From: Phycisphaerales bacterium UBA6054
Lineage (GTDB): Bacteria; Planctomycetota; Phycisphaerae; Phycisphaerales; UBA1924
DNA: 5,058 bases
Assembly: GCA_002429045.1 (NCBI GenBank)
Contig: DIYM01000150.1
Location: 1-5,058, forward strand
Reading direction: 5' to 3'
Position numbers and translations under genes: made by a program. Positions 1-5,058 of the stretch are shown here, one piece after another. Within the stretch, counting starts at the first letter, position 1, and every line of letters starts with the position of its first letter. The notes under the pieces were generated by a model that saw nothing but the letters and a program-made list of their open reading frames with translations, did not search any database and was not told the origin of the DNA.

Positions 1-1078
1 ACCCCGCCGTCCGAGCGAAGCCGAACCCCCCCCCGAAGTGATCGCCCGCGCCCGTCGAGATCCGAGGCCTGCGCGTGTACGGGCCCGTGAACCACACCAC
101 CGAACCGTCCGAGTCCGCCGCCCCCGCCCCTGTGTGCTGGTGGATCACGACGCAGTCCAGCCCCATCCGCTCGCGCAGCGCCGCGGCCGCCTCGGGCACC
201 ATCTCCGCCAGGCTCCGGTTGTGATCATCGTCATAGACATCCACACCCATCACCTTCGCGACCCGACCCGACTCGGACAGGTTCAGCCCCAGGGTCACCG
301 GGATCTGGGCCTGCAGCGTCATCAGCAGGCTCATCGCCCGCTCGATGTCCGCGTCCGTCCGCTTGGCCGGATCCGACAGATCGATGAACAACCGCCGCCG
401 CTTGGCCCGATCCACCCTCGGCAACACCTCGTCGCGCAGCCCCGCCCAGATGCCCTCGACCCCGCCCGACAACGTCCAGTTCACCACGCTGATCAGTTCG
501 GCCTCTCCGATCATCCCGACCAACGCATCGAGACCGACCACCTCCTTGACCTTCGCCCACGTCACACGCTGCACCGCGTCGGGCTTGCCGAACATCAGCT
601 TGCCGTCGTCGAACTCCAACGCGTCGGTCCGCGCCGGGCCGCACAGCGGGATAACCCTGGCGCACCGCTCGGCGAACCCCATGAAGATCGGATCCAACTC
701 GTCGGGCTGCTCCTCCCGCCCGACCGCCCCGATGTAGGTCACCGGCGCGCCCAGCCGCCCCATCGCGCTGGAGAACAGCGGGCCGTTGCCCCCGAACCGC
801 TCGTCCTGCACCACCATCTCGAGGTTCGCGCTGCGGTTCGCCGCCGCGCCGCACCGGGCCGCGAACTCGGGGATCGTTCGGATCCGGTCATAATCATCCC
901 GGGCCATCGAATGCCGCTTGTCCACGACGCGGATGATCGAGTCAATGAACCCGTCGAACCCGACCACCGCCTTCATCGACGCGAGCCGCTCGGGGACCAG
1001 CGCCGCCAACGCCTCCGCCGCACCGATCGCGGCCTCGGTCCTGCTCGTCGCCCCAGCCCCGGTGGTTTTCTGTGCCAT
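1..1078 (-). CDS. PfkB/ribokinase-family carbohydrate kinase, C-terminus cut off by the window edge
   Basis: The product is a predicted ATP-dependent, cytosolic kinase that phosphorylates a sugar or similar small alcohol; the substrate cannot be read from the sequence. The reading frame is open to the left edge and gives 359 residues. An N-terminal FDGFID segment (41-46) is followed by the glycine-rich first PfkB signature (GGNGPLFSSAMGRLGAP, 96-112, then YIGAVG). The C-terminal signature is STGAGDHFGGGF (341-352), whose GAGD carries the family's catalytic base, here Asp346. The usual Asp that opens the DTxGAGD motif is Ile340 here. ATG at 1078 is chosen because an in-frame stop (TAG, 1091-1093) lies just upstream and no other ATG intervenes; Met35 is a less likely alternative. 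No clear SD is seen. A few tens of C-terminal residues are probably missing. It is divergent from rdgB. The family call is firm; the substrate is unknown. Confidence 0.9.
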   Translation of the reverse strand, partial: MAQKTTGAGATSRTEAAIGAAEALAALVPERLASMKAVVGFDGFIDSIIRVVDKRHSMARDDYDRIRTIPEFAARCGAAANRSANLEMVVQDERFGGNGPLFSSAMGRLGAPVTYIGAVGREEQPDELDPIFMGFAERCARVIPLCGPARTDALEFDDGKLMFGKPDAVQRVTWAKVKEVVGLDALVGMIGEAELISVVNWTLSGGVEGIWAGLRDEVLPRVDRAKRRRLFIDLSDPAKRTDADIERAMSLLMTLQAQIPVTLGLNLSESGRVAKVMGVDVYDDDHNRSLAEMVPEAAAALRERMGLDCVVIHQHTGAGAADSDGSVVWFTGPYTRRPRISTGAGDHFGGGFGFARTAG

Positions 1079-1142
1079 AGGGCCAATGATCTACCACTCA
1101 CGAAACCACTTCCACCGCCACACCGATCAGCCGAGCAACTCC
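1079..1142. promoter_or_regulatory. Divergent intergenic spacer between the kinase gene and rdgB
   Basis: These 64 bases separate two divergently transcribed starts, so the promoters of both genes should lie here or inside the opposite gene. I see no convincing -35/-10 pair and no strong SD for either gene. Read on the minus strand, the spacer is rich in GTGG/AGTGG words, which could be chance in G-rich DNA or could be a protein-binding site. The regulatory role is inferred from gene orientation only. Confidence 0.45.
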
Positions 1143-1787
1143 ATGCCCGAACTTGTCCTCGCCACCCAGAACCCCGGCAAGATCGCCGAACTCAAGGATC
1201 TGCTCGCCCCACAGGGCTGGACCGTCCTCGGGCTCTCGGACATCGGCGACCCGCCCGACGAGCCCAACGAGACCGGCGCCACGTTCCTCGAGAACGCCAC
1301 CATCAAAGCCGCCGCCTACGCCGCCCACACCGGCAGGCTCTGCCTGGCCGACGACTCCGGGCTCGTCGTCGACGCCCTCAACGGCGCCCCGGGCGTCATC
1401 TCCAGCCACTACGCGTTCAACGGCAGGCCCGACGGACCCGCCGCCCGACTGACCCGCCAAGAACGCGACCGAGCAAACACCGACAGACTCCTCGCCGACC
1501 TCGCGGGCGTCCCCCCCGAAGAACGGGGCGCGCGCTTCACCTGCACCATGGCGCTCGCCGATCCCACGGCCGTCCTCCACACCACCACCGGCACCTTCGA
1601 GGGCCGCATCGGTCTCCCCGGCGACGTGCCACGCGGCGATGCCGGCTTCGGGTACGACCCCGTCTTCCTCGTCCCCGACGATTACACCCGCACCAGCGCC
1701 GAACTGACCAAGGACGAGAAGAACGCCGCATCACACCGCGGGCACGCCGTCCGCGCCATGATCGAACACCTCAAAGCGATGGGCTGA
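1143..1787 (+). CDS. rdgB: RdgB/HAM1-family XTP/dITP pyrophosphatase
   Basis: The enzyme hydrolyses non-canonical purine triphosphates (dITP, ITP, XTP) to monophosphate plus pyrophosphate, keeping deaminated bases out of DNA and RNA; it acts in the cytosol as a Mg-dependent dimer in this family. At 214 residues it is slightly longer than E. coli RdgB (197). Visible motifs are LATQNPGK (6-13), ETGATFLENATIKA (43-56), LADDSGLVVDALNGAPG (68-84; Asp71 matches the proposed catalytic base), GFGYDPVF (168-175) and KNAASHRGHAVRAM (193-206), which forms the C-terminal nucleotide-binding part. ATG at 1143 is chosen because the protein then begins with the family's usual MPELVLAT-type strand. The frame stays open 75 codons further upstream, but that stretch lies over the divergent kinase gene and has no family match. 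The SD is weak. The 3' end overlaps the convergent DUF429 gene by 17 bases. Confidence 0.96.
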   Translation: MPELVLATQNPGKIAELKDLLAPQGWTVLGLSDIGDPPDEPNETGATFLENATIKAAAYAAHTGRLCLADDSGLVVDALNGAPGVISSHYAFNGRPDGPAARLTRQERDRANTDRLLADLAGVPPEERGARFTCTMALADPTAVLHTTTGTFEGRIGLPGDVPRGDAGFGYDPVFLVPDDYTRTSAELTKDEKNAASHRGHAVRAMIEHLKAMG

Positions 1788-2505
1788 CCGACGACCCGTC
1801 CCGGTACACCATCTCCATCGCCAGCCCGTGACCATCCCGCTCGGGATCCTCGGGCAGCGTCCGGAGCGACCCGTCCCACACACCCGCCGCCGCCACCGCG
1901 CACACCAGCGCATCGATCACATCGTCGCACGCCACGGCCGACCGCGGGAAACGCCCCATCGCCCCCGAAACAGCCCCTTCAACTCCGTCAACGAACCGCG
2001 ACAGCACCGCCATCCGAGCCGCGGCCCCATCCTCTGTCTTCTTGTTCGCGCCGATCACCGATCCCGACAACCCCCAGAAACAGATCTCGGGATGGCACTC
2101 GCGGACCACGCCAAGGATCCCCCCCGCGCCCCGGAGCGTTGTGTCGACCTCCCGGATGCCCGGCATGATCGCCCACATCTGCTTCATGAGCCCGCGATCC
2201 GAAAGTTCCCGGCAGAGCGGGTTGGCCGTTTCGTACGACGGCGCAACGAACACCCCCCGCGGCGGCGTCAAGAACACCCGCGAGTTGTACCGCCCCAACA
2301 ACCCCTTCGCACGCATATCGCAATCGCGAACCCCCGCCTCCGGGAGCCCGATCGGAACGTCGGCGAGGATCAACGACACGCCCGGATACGCCCGGCACAC
2401 CGACGCCAGATCCGGCAGAACCGCGAACGCGACCCCCCCGTCTTCGGACAACGAGCAAACCAGCCACCCCCCCCTGCACCCATCAACCCCGAGCACCCGC
2501 CGCAT
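1771..2505 (-). CDS. DUF429-family protein, predicted RNase H-like nuclease
   Basis: The 244-residue protein matches the DUF429 pattern as I know it: MRRVLGVDGCRGGW at the N-terminus (1-14), ADVPIGLP (48-55), a CDxxAKxLLGRYNSRVF region (62-78), PPRGVF (81-86), MWAIMPGIREVD (110-121), RECHPEICF (136-143) and CDDVIDALVCA (193-203). Conserved acids at Asp8, Asp49, Glu137/Glu140 and Asp194/Asp195 would suit the metal-binding set of an RNase H fold, but no substrate is established for the family to my knowledge. No signal peptide or membrane segment is seen. ATG at 2505 is preferred because it places the family's first strand at residue 3. ATG 2532 and TTG 2550 are in frame, but they add only a low-complexity repeat (GSGMGRQGSGVG). 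The gene follows the dnaK terminator and overlaps rdgB tail to tail, so it may be expressed by read-through from dnaK. Confidence 0.88.
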   Translation of the reverse strand: MRRVLGVDGCRGGWLVCSLSEDGGVAFAVLPDLASVCRAYPGVSLILADVPIGLPEAGVRDCDMRAKGLLGRYNSRVFLTPPRGVFVAPSYETANPLCRELSDRGLMKQMWAIMPGIREVDTTLRGAGGILGVVRECHPEICFWGLSGSVIGANKKTEDGAAARMAVLSRFVDGVEGAVSGAMGRFPRSAVACDDVIDALVCAVAAAGVWDGSLRTLPEDPERDGHGLAMEMVYRDGSSVSPSL

Positions 2506-2544
2506 CCCAACCCCCGATCCCTGACGGCCCATGCCCGATCCCTG
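2503..2544 (-). repeat. Imperfect 21-bp tandem duplication over the DUF429 start region
   Basis: Two adjacent 21-base units lie at 2524-2544 and 2503-2523. Read on the minus strand each begins with the same 11 bases, CAGGGATCGGG, then diverges; 14 of 21 positions agree. Each unit holds a G-rich, SD-like AGGGA and an ATG, so the duplication supplies two candidate starts (2532 and 2505). If translated, it encodes the seven-residue repeat QGSGMGR / QGSGVGM. Confidence 0.7.
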
Positions 2545-2550
2545 CTTCAA

Positions 2551-2582
2551 TGAGAAACGCCCGGGGCGAGCGCCCCGGGCGT
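2551..2582 (-). terminator. Probable intrinsic terminator of dnaK
   Basis: A perfect 11-bp stem pairs 2557-2567 with 2572-2582 around a 4-base loop, with nearly all pairs G-C. It begins about 25 bases after the dnaK stop. Read in the dnaK direction (minus) the stem is followed by TTCTC and further T-rich bases, a short, interrupted U tract. The long G+C stem and its position make termination or 3'-end protection likely, though the weak U tract suggests that some read-through into the DUF429 gene is possible. Confidence 0.8.
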
Positions 2583-2591
2583 GTTCGTTCC

Positions 2592-2608
2592 GATCGCATC
2601 AGGCGATC
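2592..2608 (-). other. Small hairpin overlapping the dnaK stop codon
   Basis: GATCGC at 2592-2597 pairs with GCGATC at 2603-2608 around a 5-base loop, giving a perfect 6-bp stem that includes part of the dnaK stop codon. It precedes the larger terminator stem, so the dnaK transcript could end in two stacked hairpins. The function is inferred from position only; a 6-bp stem can occur by chance. Confidence 0.45.
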
Positions 2609-4520
2609 ACTTCTCGTCCTTCACCTCGTACTCGGCATCGATCACATCATCCGAAGCGCCCGCCGCGGCACCCGCACCGCCGCCGGGATCCGCCCCGGCG
2701 GCGCCCGCCTCGGCCGCCGTCTGCTCGTAGATGACCTTGCCCAACTCCATCGAAGCCGTTTCCAACTCCTTGAGCCCGGCCTCGATCGCCTCCTTGCCCG
2801 CGGTCTCGTCCTTGAGCTTGGCCTCGAGGTTGCTCACCGCCGACTCGATGCCCGAGCGGACCTCCGCCGACACCTTGTCGCCGTGCTCGTCCAGGCTCTT
2901 GCGCACCGACGCGATCATGCCGTCGGCGCGGTTTTTGAGATCGACGACCTCGCGGCGCTTGGCGTCCTCTTCCGCGTGCGCCTCGGCGTCCGCCTTCATC
3001 TTGTCGATCTCCGACGAGTCCAGCCCGCCCGAGTTCTCGATCCGGATATCGGCCTTCTTGCCCGTGCCCTTCTCGGTCGCCGTCACCTGGAGGATGCCGT
3101 TGGCGTCCAGCGCGAACTCGACCTCGATCTGCGGCATACCACGCGGCGCCGGCGGGATGTCCGCCAACTCGAACATGCCCAGCGTCCTGTTGTCCTTGGC
3201 GAACTCACGCTCGCCCTGGAGCACATGGATCTGCACGCTCGTCTGGTTGTCCGCCGCCGTCGAGAAGGTCTCCTTCTTCGACGTCGGGATCGTGGTGTTC
3301 TTCTCGATGAGCTTGGTCATCACGCCGCCCATCGTCTCCACGCCCAGGCTCAACGGGGTGACATCGAGCAGCAGCACGTCCTTGACATCGCCAGACAGCA
3401 CCCCGCCCTGGATCGCCGCGCCGATCGCGACCACCTCGTCGGGGTTCACGCTCTTGTTCGGCGCCTTGCCGAAGATGTCCTGAGCGATCTCCTGCACCCT
3501 GGGCATGCGGGTGGAACCGCCCACCAGTACCACCTCGTCGATCTTGCTCGCATCCAGACCGGCGTCCTTGAGCGCGTTCACGCACGGCGCTTTCAGCCGC
3601 TCGAACAGCGAATCGCTCAGCGACTCGAACTTCGCACGGCTGACCGTCTCCTGAAGGTGCTTGGGGCCCGAGTCCGTCGCCGTGATAAACGGCAGGTTCA
3701 CCGTCGTCTCCTGCGAGTTCGACAACTCGACCTTGGCCTTCTCGGCCGCCTCCTTCAACCGCTGCATCGCCATCGGGTCGCCCGACAGATCCACGCCCTC
3801 CTTGGACCTGAACTGCTCGACCAGGAAGTCGATCAACGCCTGGTCCCAGTCATCACCGCCGAGGTGGGTGTCCCCGTTGGTGCTGAGCACCTCGAACACA
3901 CCGTCGCCCACGTCGAGGATCGACACGTCGAACGTGCCGCCGCCGAGGTCGAACACCGCGATCTTCTCGTTGCTCTTCTTCTCGAGCCCGTACGCCAGCG
4001 CCGCCGCCGTCGGCTCGTTGATGATCCGCTTGACCGTCAGGCCCGCGATCTCGCCCGCGTCCTTGGTCGCCTGACGCTGCGCATCGTTGAAGTACGCCGG
4101 CACCGTGATGACCGCCTCGGTCACGGTCTCGCCCAGGTAATCCTCGGCCGTCCGCTTCAACTCGCCCAGGATCATCGCGCTGATCTGCTGGGGCGTGAAC
4201 TCCTCGCCGCGGATCTTGACCTTGACGAAGTCCGACCCGCCGCCGGTCACCTCGTAGGGCACCAGCTTCTCTTCGCTGTTGACCTCCTCGTGGCGACGCC
4301 CCATGAACCGCTTGATCGAGAACACCGTGTTCTGCGGGTTGGTCACCTGCTGGTGCTTGGCCTGCTGCCCCACCAGCCGCTCGCCCTTCTCGGTGAAGCC
4401 GACCACCGACGGGGTCGTGCGGTTGCCAGAACTGTTGATCAGGACCTTGGGGTCCTCGCCTTCCATCACGGCCACCACCGAGTTCGTGGTGCCCAAGTCA
4501 ATACCGATGATCTTGCCCAT
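2607..4520 (-). CDS. dnaK: Molecular chaperone DnaK (Hsp70)
   Basis: DnaK is the cytosolic ATP-driven chaperone that binds exposed hydrophobic peptides, working with DnaJ and GrpE. The 637 residues match the usual length (E. coli, 638). The nucleotide-binding domain (about 1-380) shows IGIDLGTTNS (5-14), Lys70 in FSIKRFMG, INEPTAAALAYG (167-178), DLGGGTFDVSI (191-201, with Thr196) and LVGGSTRMP (332-340). The hydrophobic linker DVLLLDVTPLS (381-391) leads to the beta substrate-binding domain (about 392-500) and the helical lid (about 500-600). A Gly/Ala-rich flexible tail (601-623) then ends in the conserved DDVIDAEYEVKDEK. No key residue is missing. ATG at 4520 is chosen over an upstream in-frame start at 4568 because AAGGAGG sits seven bases before it and the protein then begins MGKIIGIDLG. 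No grpE, dnaJ or hrcA is adjacent. A terminator follows, so the gene looks monocistronic. Confidence 0.99.
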   Translation of the reverse strand: MGKIIGIDLGTTNSVVAVMEGEDPKVLINSSGNRTTPSVVGFTEKGERLVGQQAKHQQVTNPQNTVFSIKRFMGRRHEEVNSEEKLVPYEVTGGGSDFVKVKIRGEEFTPQQISAMILGELKRTAEDYLGETVTEAVITVPAYFNDAQRQATKDAGEIAGLTVKRIINEPTAAALAYGLEKKSNEKIAVFDLGGGTFDVSILDVGDGVFEVLSTNGDTHLGGDDWDQALIDFLVEQFRSKEGVDLSGDPMAMQRLKEAAEKAKVELSNSQETTVNLPFITATDSGPKHLQETVSRAKFESLSDSLFERLKAPCVNALKDAGLDASKIDEVVLVGGSTRMPRVQEIAQDIFGKAPNKSVNPDEVVAIGAAIQGGVLSGDVKDVLLLDVTPLSLGVETMGGVMTKLIEKNTTIPTSKKETFSTAADNQTSVQIHVLQGEREFAKDNRTLGMFELADIPPAPRGMPQIEVEFALDANGILQVTATEKGTGKKADIRIENSGGLDSSEIDKMKADAEAHAEEDAKRREVVDLKNRADGMIASVRKSLDEHGDKVSAEVRSGIESAVSNLEAKLKDETAGKEAIEAGLKELETASMELGKVIYEQTAAEAGAAGADPGGGAGAAAGASDDVIDAEYEVKDEK

Positions 4521-4527
4521 CAGGGAG

Positions 4528-4534
4528 CCTCCTT
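4528..4534 (-). promoter_or_regulatory. Strong Shine-Dalgarno site of dnaK
   Basis: AAGGAGG on the minus strand lies seven bases before the ATG at 4520. It is the only strong SD seen in the window and fixes the dnaK start. Its presence fits a highly translated chaperone gene. Confidence 0.9.
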
Positions 4535-4577
4535 CGTCACGCCGGGCCCACCAAGCGGACCACGACACGACAATATT

Positions 4578-4593
4578 TGCAACCCGGATGCCA
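4578..4593 (-). promoter_or_regulatory. Candidate sigma-54 (-24/-12) promoter of dnaK
   Basis: The minus strand reads TGGCATCCGGGTTGCA. This matches the sigma-54 consensus TGGCACGRNNNTTGCW at 10 of its 13 specified positions, with the essential GG and GC at the correct distance. The predicted transcription start is near 4567, giving a leader of about 47 bases before the dnaK ATG. The adjoining AAATATTG is the only A+T-rich patch here and could instead be part of a sigma-70 -10 box, with TTCGGA upstream as a poor -35. No CIRCE inverted repeat is visible. The match is seen in the sequence; its use is inferred. Confidence 0.5.
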
Positions 4594-4617
4594 GTCCGAA
4601 GCCCCCCGATCCACGAC

Positions 4618-4637
4618 GATCAGCCGGGATCAGCCGG
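4618..4637. repeat. Perfect 10-bp tandem repeat upstream of dnaK
   Basis: GATCAGCCGG occurs twice head to tail (4618-4627 and 4628-4637), and a third GATC lies one more period away at 4608. The 10-bp spacing is close to one helical turn, so a protein could contact both copies on the same DNA face. It lies about 25-44 bases upstream of the candidate -24 box and is outside any gene. It could be an activator or repressor site, or a chance duplication. Confidence 0.6.
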
Positions 4638-4685
4638 GCCTGGGCCCCGTTCCGCCTGCAAGCAACGGTCAGCCGCCTCATCCCC

Positions 4686-4700
4686 CTGCCACTCTGGCAG
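4686..4700 (-). other. Short hairpin just after the membrane-protein stop codon
   Basis: CTGCCA at 4686-4691 pairs with TGGCAG at 4695-4700 around a 3-base loop, four bases after the stop codon of the upstream gene. In the minus direction it is followed by GGGGA rather than T residues, so it is not a classical intrinsic terminator. It may protect the 3' end or weakly attenuate transcription toward dnaK. Confidence 0.45.
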
Positions 4701-4704
4701 ACGT

Positions 4705-5058
4705 TCAGCCCCCCGGCGCCCTGGGCCCCACCCGCGTCCCGTGCCGCCACGCCGTCAGCACCCCGAGCACCGTGAACAGCAACGCCCTCGAGTGGGTCAC
4801 CCCCGCGACCGCCCCCTTCCGGTTGTGGTACCACCACTGCTCGCGGTTCCCCGTCCCGCCCCACCAGTTGTCCGTGATGATCTCGATCGGGAAGGTCGTG
4901 CCCCAGAACACGGCCAGCGTCAGCCCGCCGCCGGCCAGCCCGAGCGCCAACGAACCGACCCGCGCCGCCCGCGCCACCGCGACACCGACCACGCCGCCCG
5001 TCACCCACACCATCCCGTCCAGCCGCGTGCCCCAACCGATCCAGCGATCGGACACCCA
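4705..5058 (-). CDS. Small hypothetical membrane protein, 5' end probably beyond the window
   Basis: I do not recognise this protein. The visible frame encodes about 117 residues and is still open at the right edge; a GTG at 5055 is the first possible start inside the window, but the true start may lie outside. Numbered from that GTG, hydrophobic stretches at about 14-29, 33-55 and 88-104 suggest two or three membrane segments. Between the second and third is a polar, Trp-rich loop (DNWWGGTGNREQWWYHNRKG, about 62-81) that would lie outside the bilayer. The C-terminus is short and basic/Gly-Pro rich. Codon third positions are almost all G or C, which supports real coding. It lies 184 bases upstream of dnaK in the same direction, and a small hairpin follows its stop. 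No function is assigned. Confidence 0.7.
   Translation of the reverse strand, partial: WVSDRWIGWGTRLDGMVWVTGGVVGVAVARAARVGSLALGLAGGGLTLAVFWGTTFPIEIITDNWWGGTGNREQWWYHNRKGAVAGVTHSRALLFTVLGVLTAWRHGTRVGPRAPGG

Noticed and set aside
38..1831. A 597-codon open frame on the plus strand across the kinase gene and rdgB
   Set aside because: It is Arg/Pro/His-rich with no motifs, and it overlaps two genes with clear family signatures in other frames. It is a codon-bias shadow.
4521..4534. An RNA thermometer hiding the dnaK Shine-Dalgarno
   Set aside because: The SD and the following CTCC can pair over only 3-4 bases with a minimal loop, and no FourU or ROSE-like U-rich pairing is present.
4521..4704. 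A CIRCE (HrcA) element or sigma-32 promoter before dnaK
   Set aside because: I looked for TTAGCACTC-N9-GAGTGCTAA and for a CTTGAA/CCCCAT pair on the minus strand and found neither.
2550..4775. A 741-codon open frame on the plus strand opposite dnaK
   Set aside because: It lies antisense to a certain dnaK gene, is very rich in Arg/His/Leu, has no recognisable domain and runs past both ends of dnaK. Long antisense open frames opposite Hsp70 genes are a known by-product of biased codon use in high-G+C DNA.
4520..5035. A 171-codon minus-strand frame across the dnaK leader
   Set aside because: It is Gly/Arg/Ala-rich with no motif, competes with the membrane-protein frame that has better third-position bias, and runs through the dnaK promoter region.
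1..5058. A mobile element, CRISPR array, toxin-antitoxin pair or defence island
   Set aside because: No transposase, integrase, repeat-spacer array, terminal repeats or composition shift is visible. The genes are mainly housekeeping and share similar codon bias.

Overview
The window is about two-thirds G+C and densely coded. It carries five protein genes, two of them cut by the window edges, and no RNA genes, mobile elements or CRISPR. Codon third positions are strongly G/C in all five. Shine-Dalgarno (SD) sites are weak or absent except before dnaK. High G+C, the dnaK protein sequence and a UPF/DUF429-type gene would fit a Planctomycetota-like bacterium, possibly Phycisphaerae. That placement is an impression from sequence style, not a proof.

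Layout from left to right. Positions 1-1078 (minus) hold the N-terminal 359 residues of a PfkB/ribokinase-family kinase whose C-terminus lies off the left edge. A 64-base divergent spacer (1079-1142) separates it from rdgB (1143-1787, plus), the dITP/XTP pyrophosphatase that cleans the nucleotide pool. The 3' end of rdgB overlaps, tail to tail, the last 17 bases of a DUF429 gene (1771-2505, minus), a predicted RNase H-fold nuclease of unknown role. Upstream of that gene is a 101-base spacer with two hairpins. The stronger one is an 11-bp G+C stem followed by a T-rich stretch and is the likely terminator of dnaK (2607-4520, minus), a complete 637-residue Hsp70 chaperone.

The 184 bases ahead of dnaK contain a strong SD, a good match to a sigma-54 (-24/-12) promoter, a perfect 10-bp tandem repeat and a small hairpin. 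Beyond them lies the 3' part of a small membrane-protein gene (4705 to the right edge, minus). dnaK stands alone, with no grpE, dnaJ or hrcA beside it and no CIRCE element in its leader.

The genes are mostly housekeeping (nucleotide sanitation, protein folding, sugar phosphorylation) and do not form one pathway. I see no convincing undescribed multi-gene system. The points most worth checking are the sigma-54-like dnaK promoter with its tandem repeat, and the duplicated, promoter-poor start region of the DUF429 gene.
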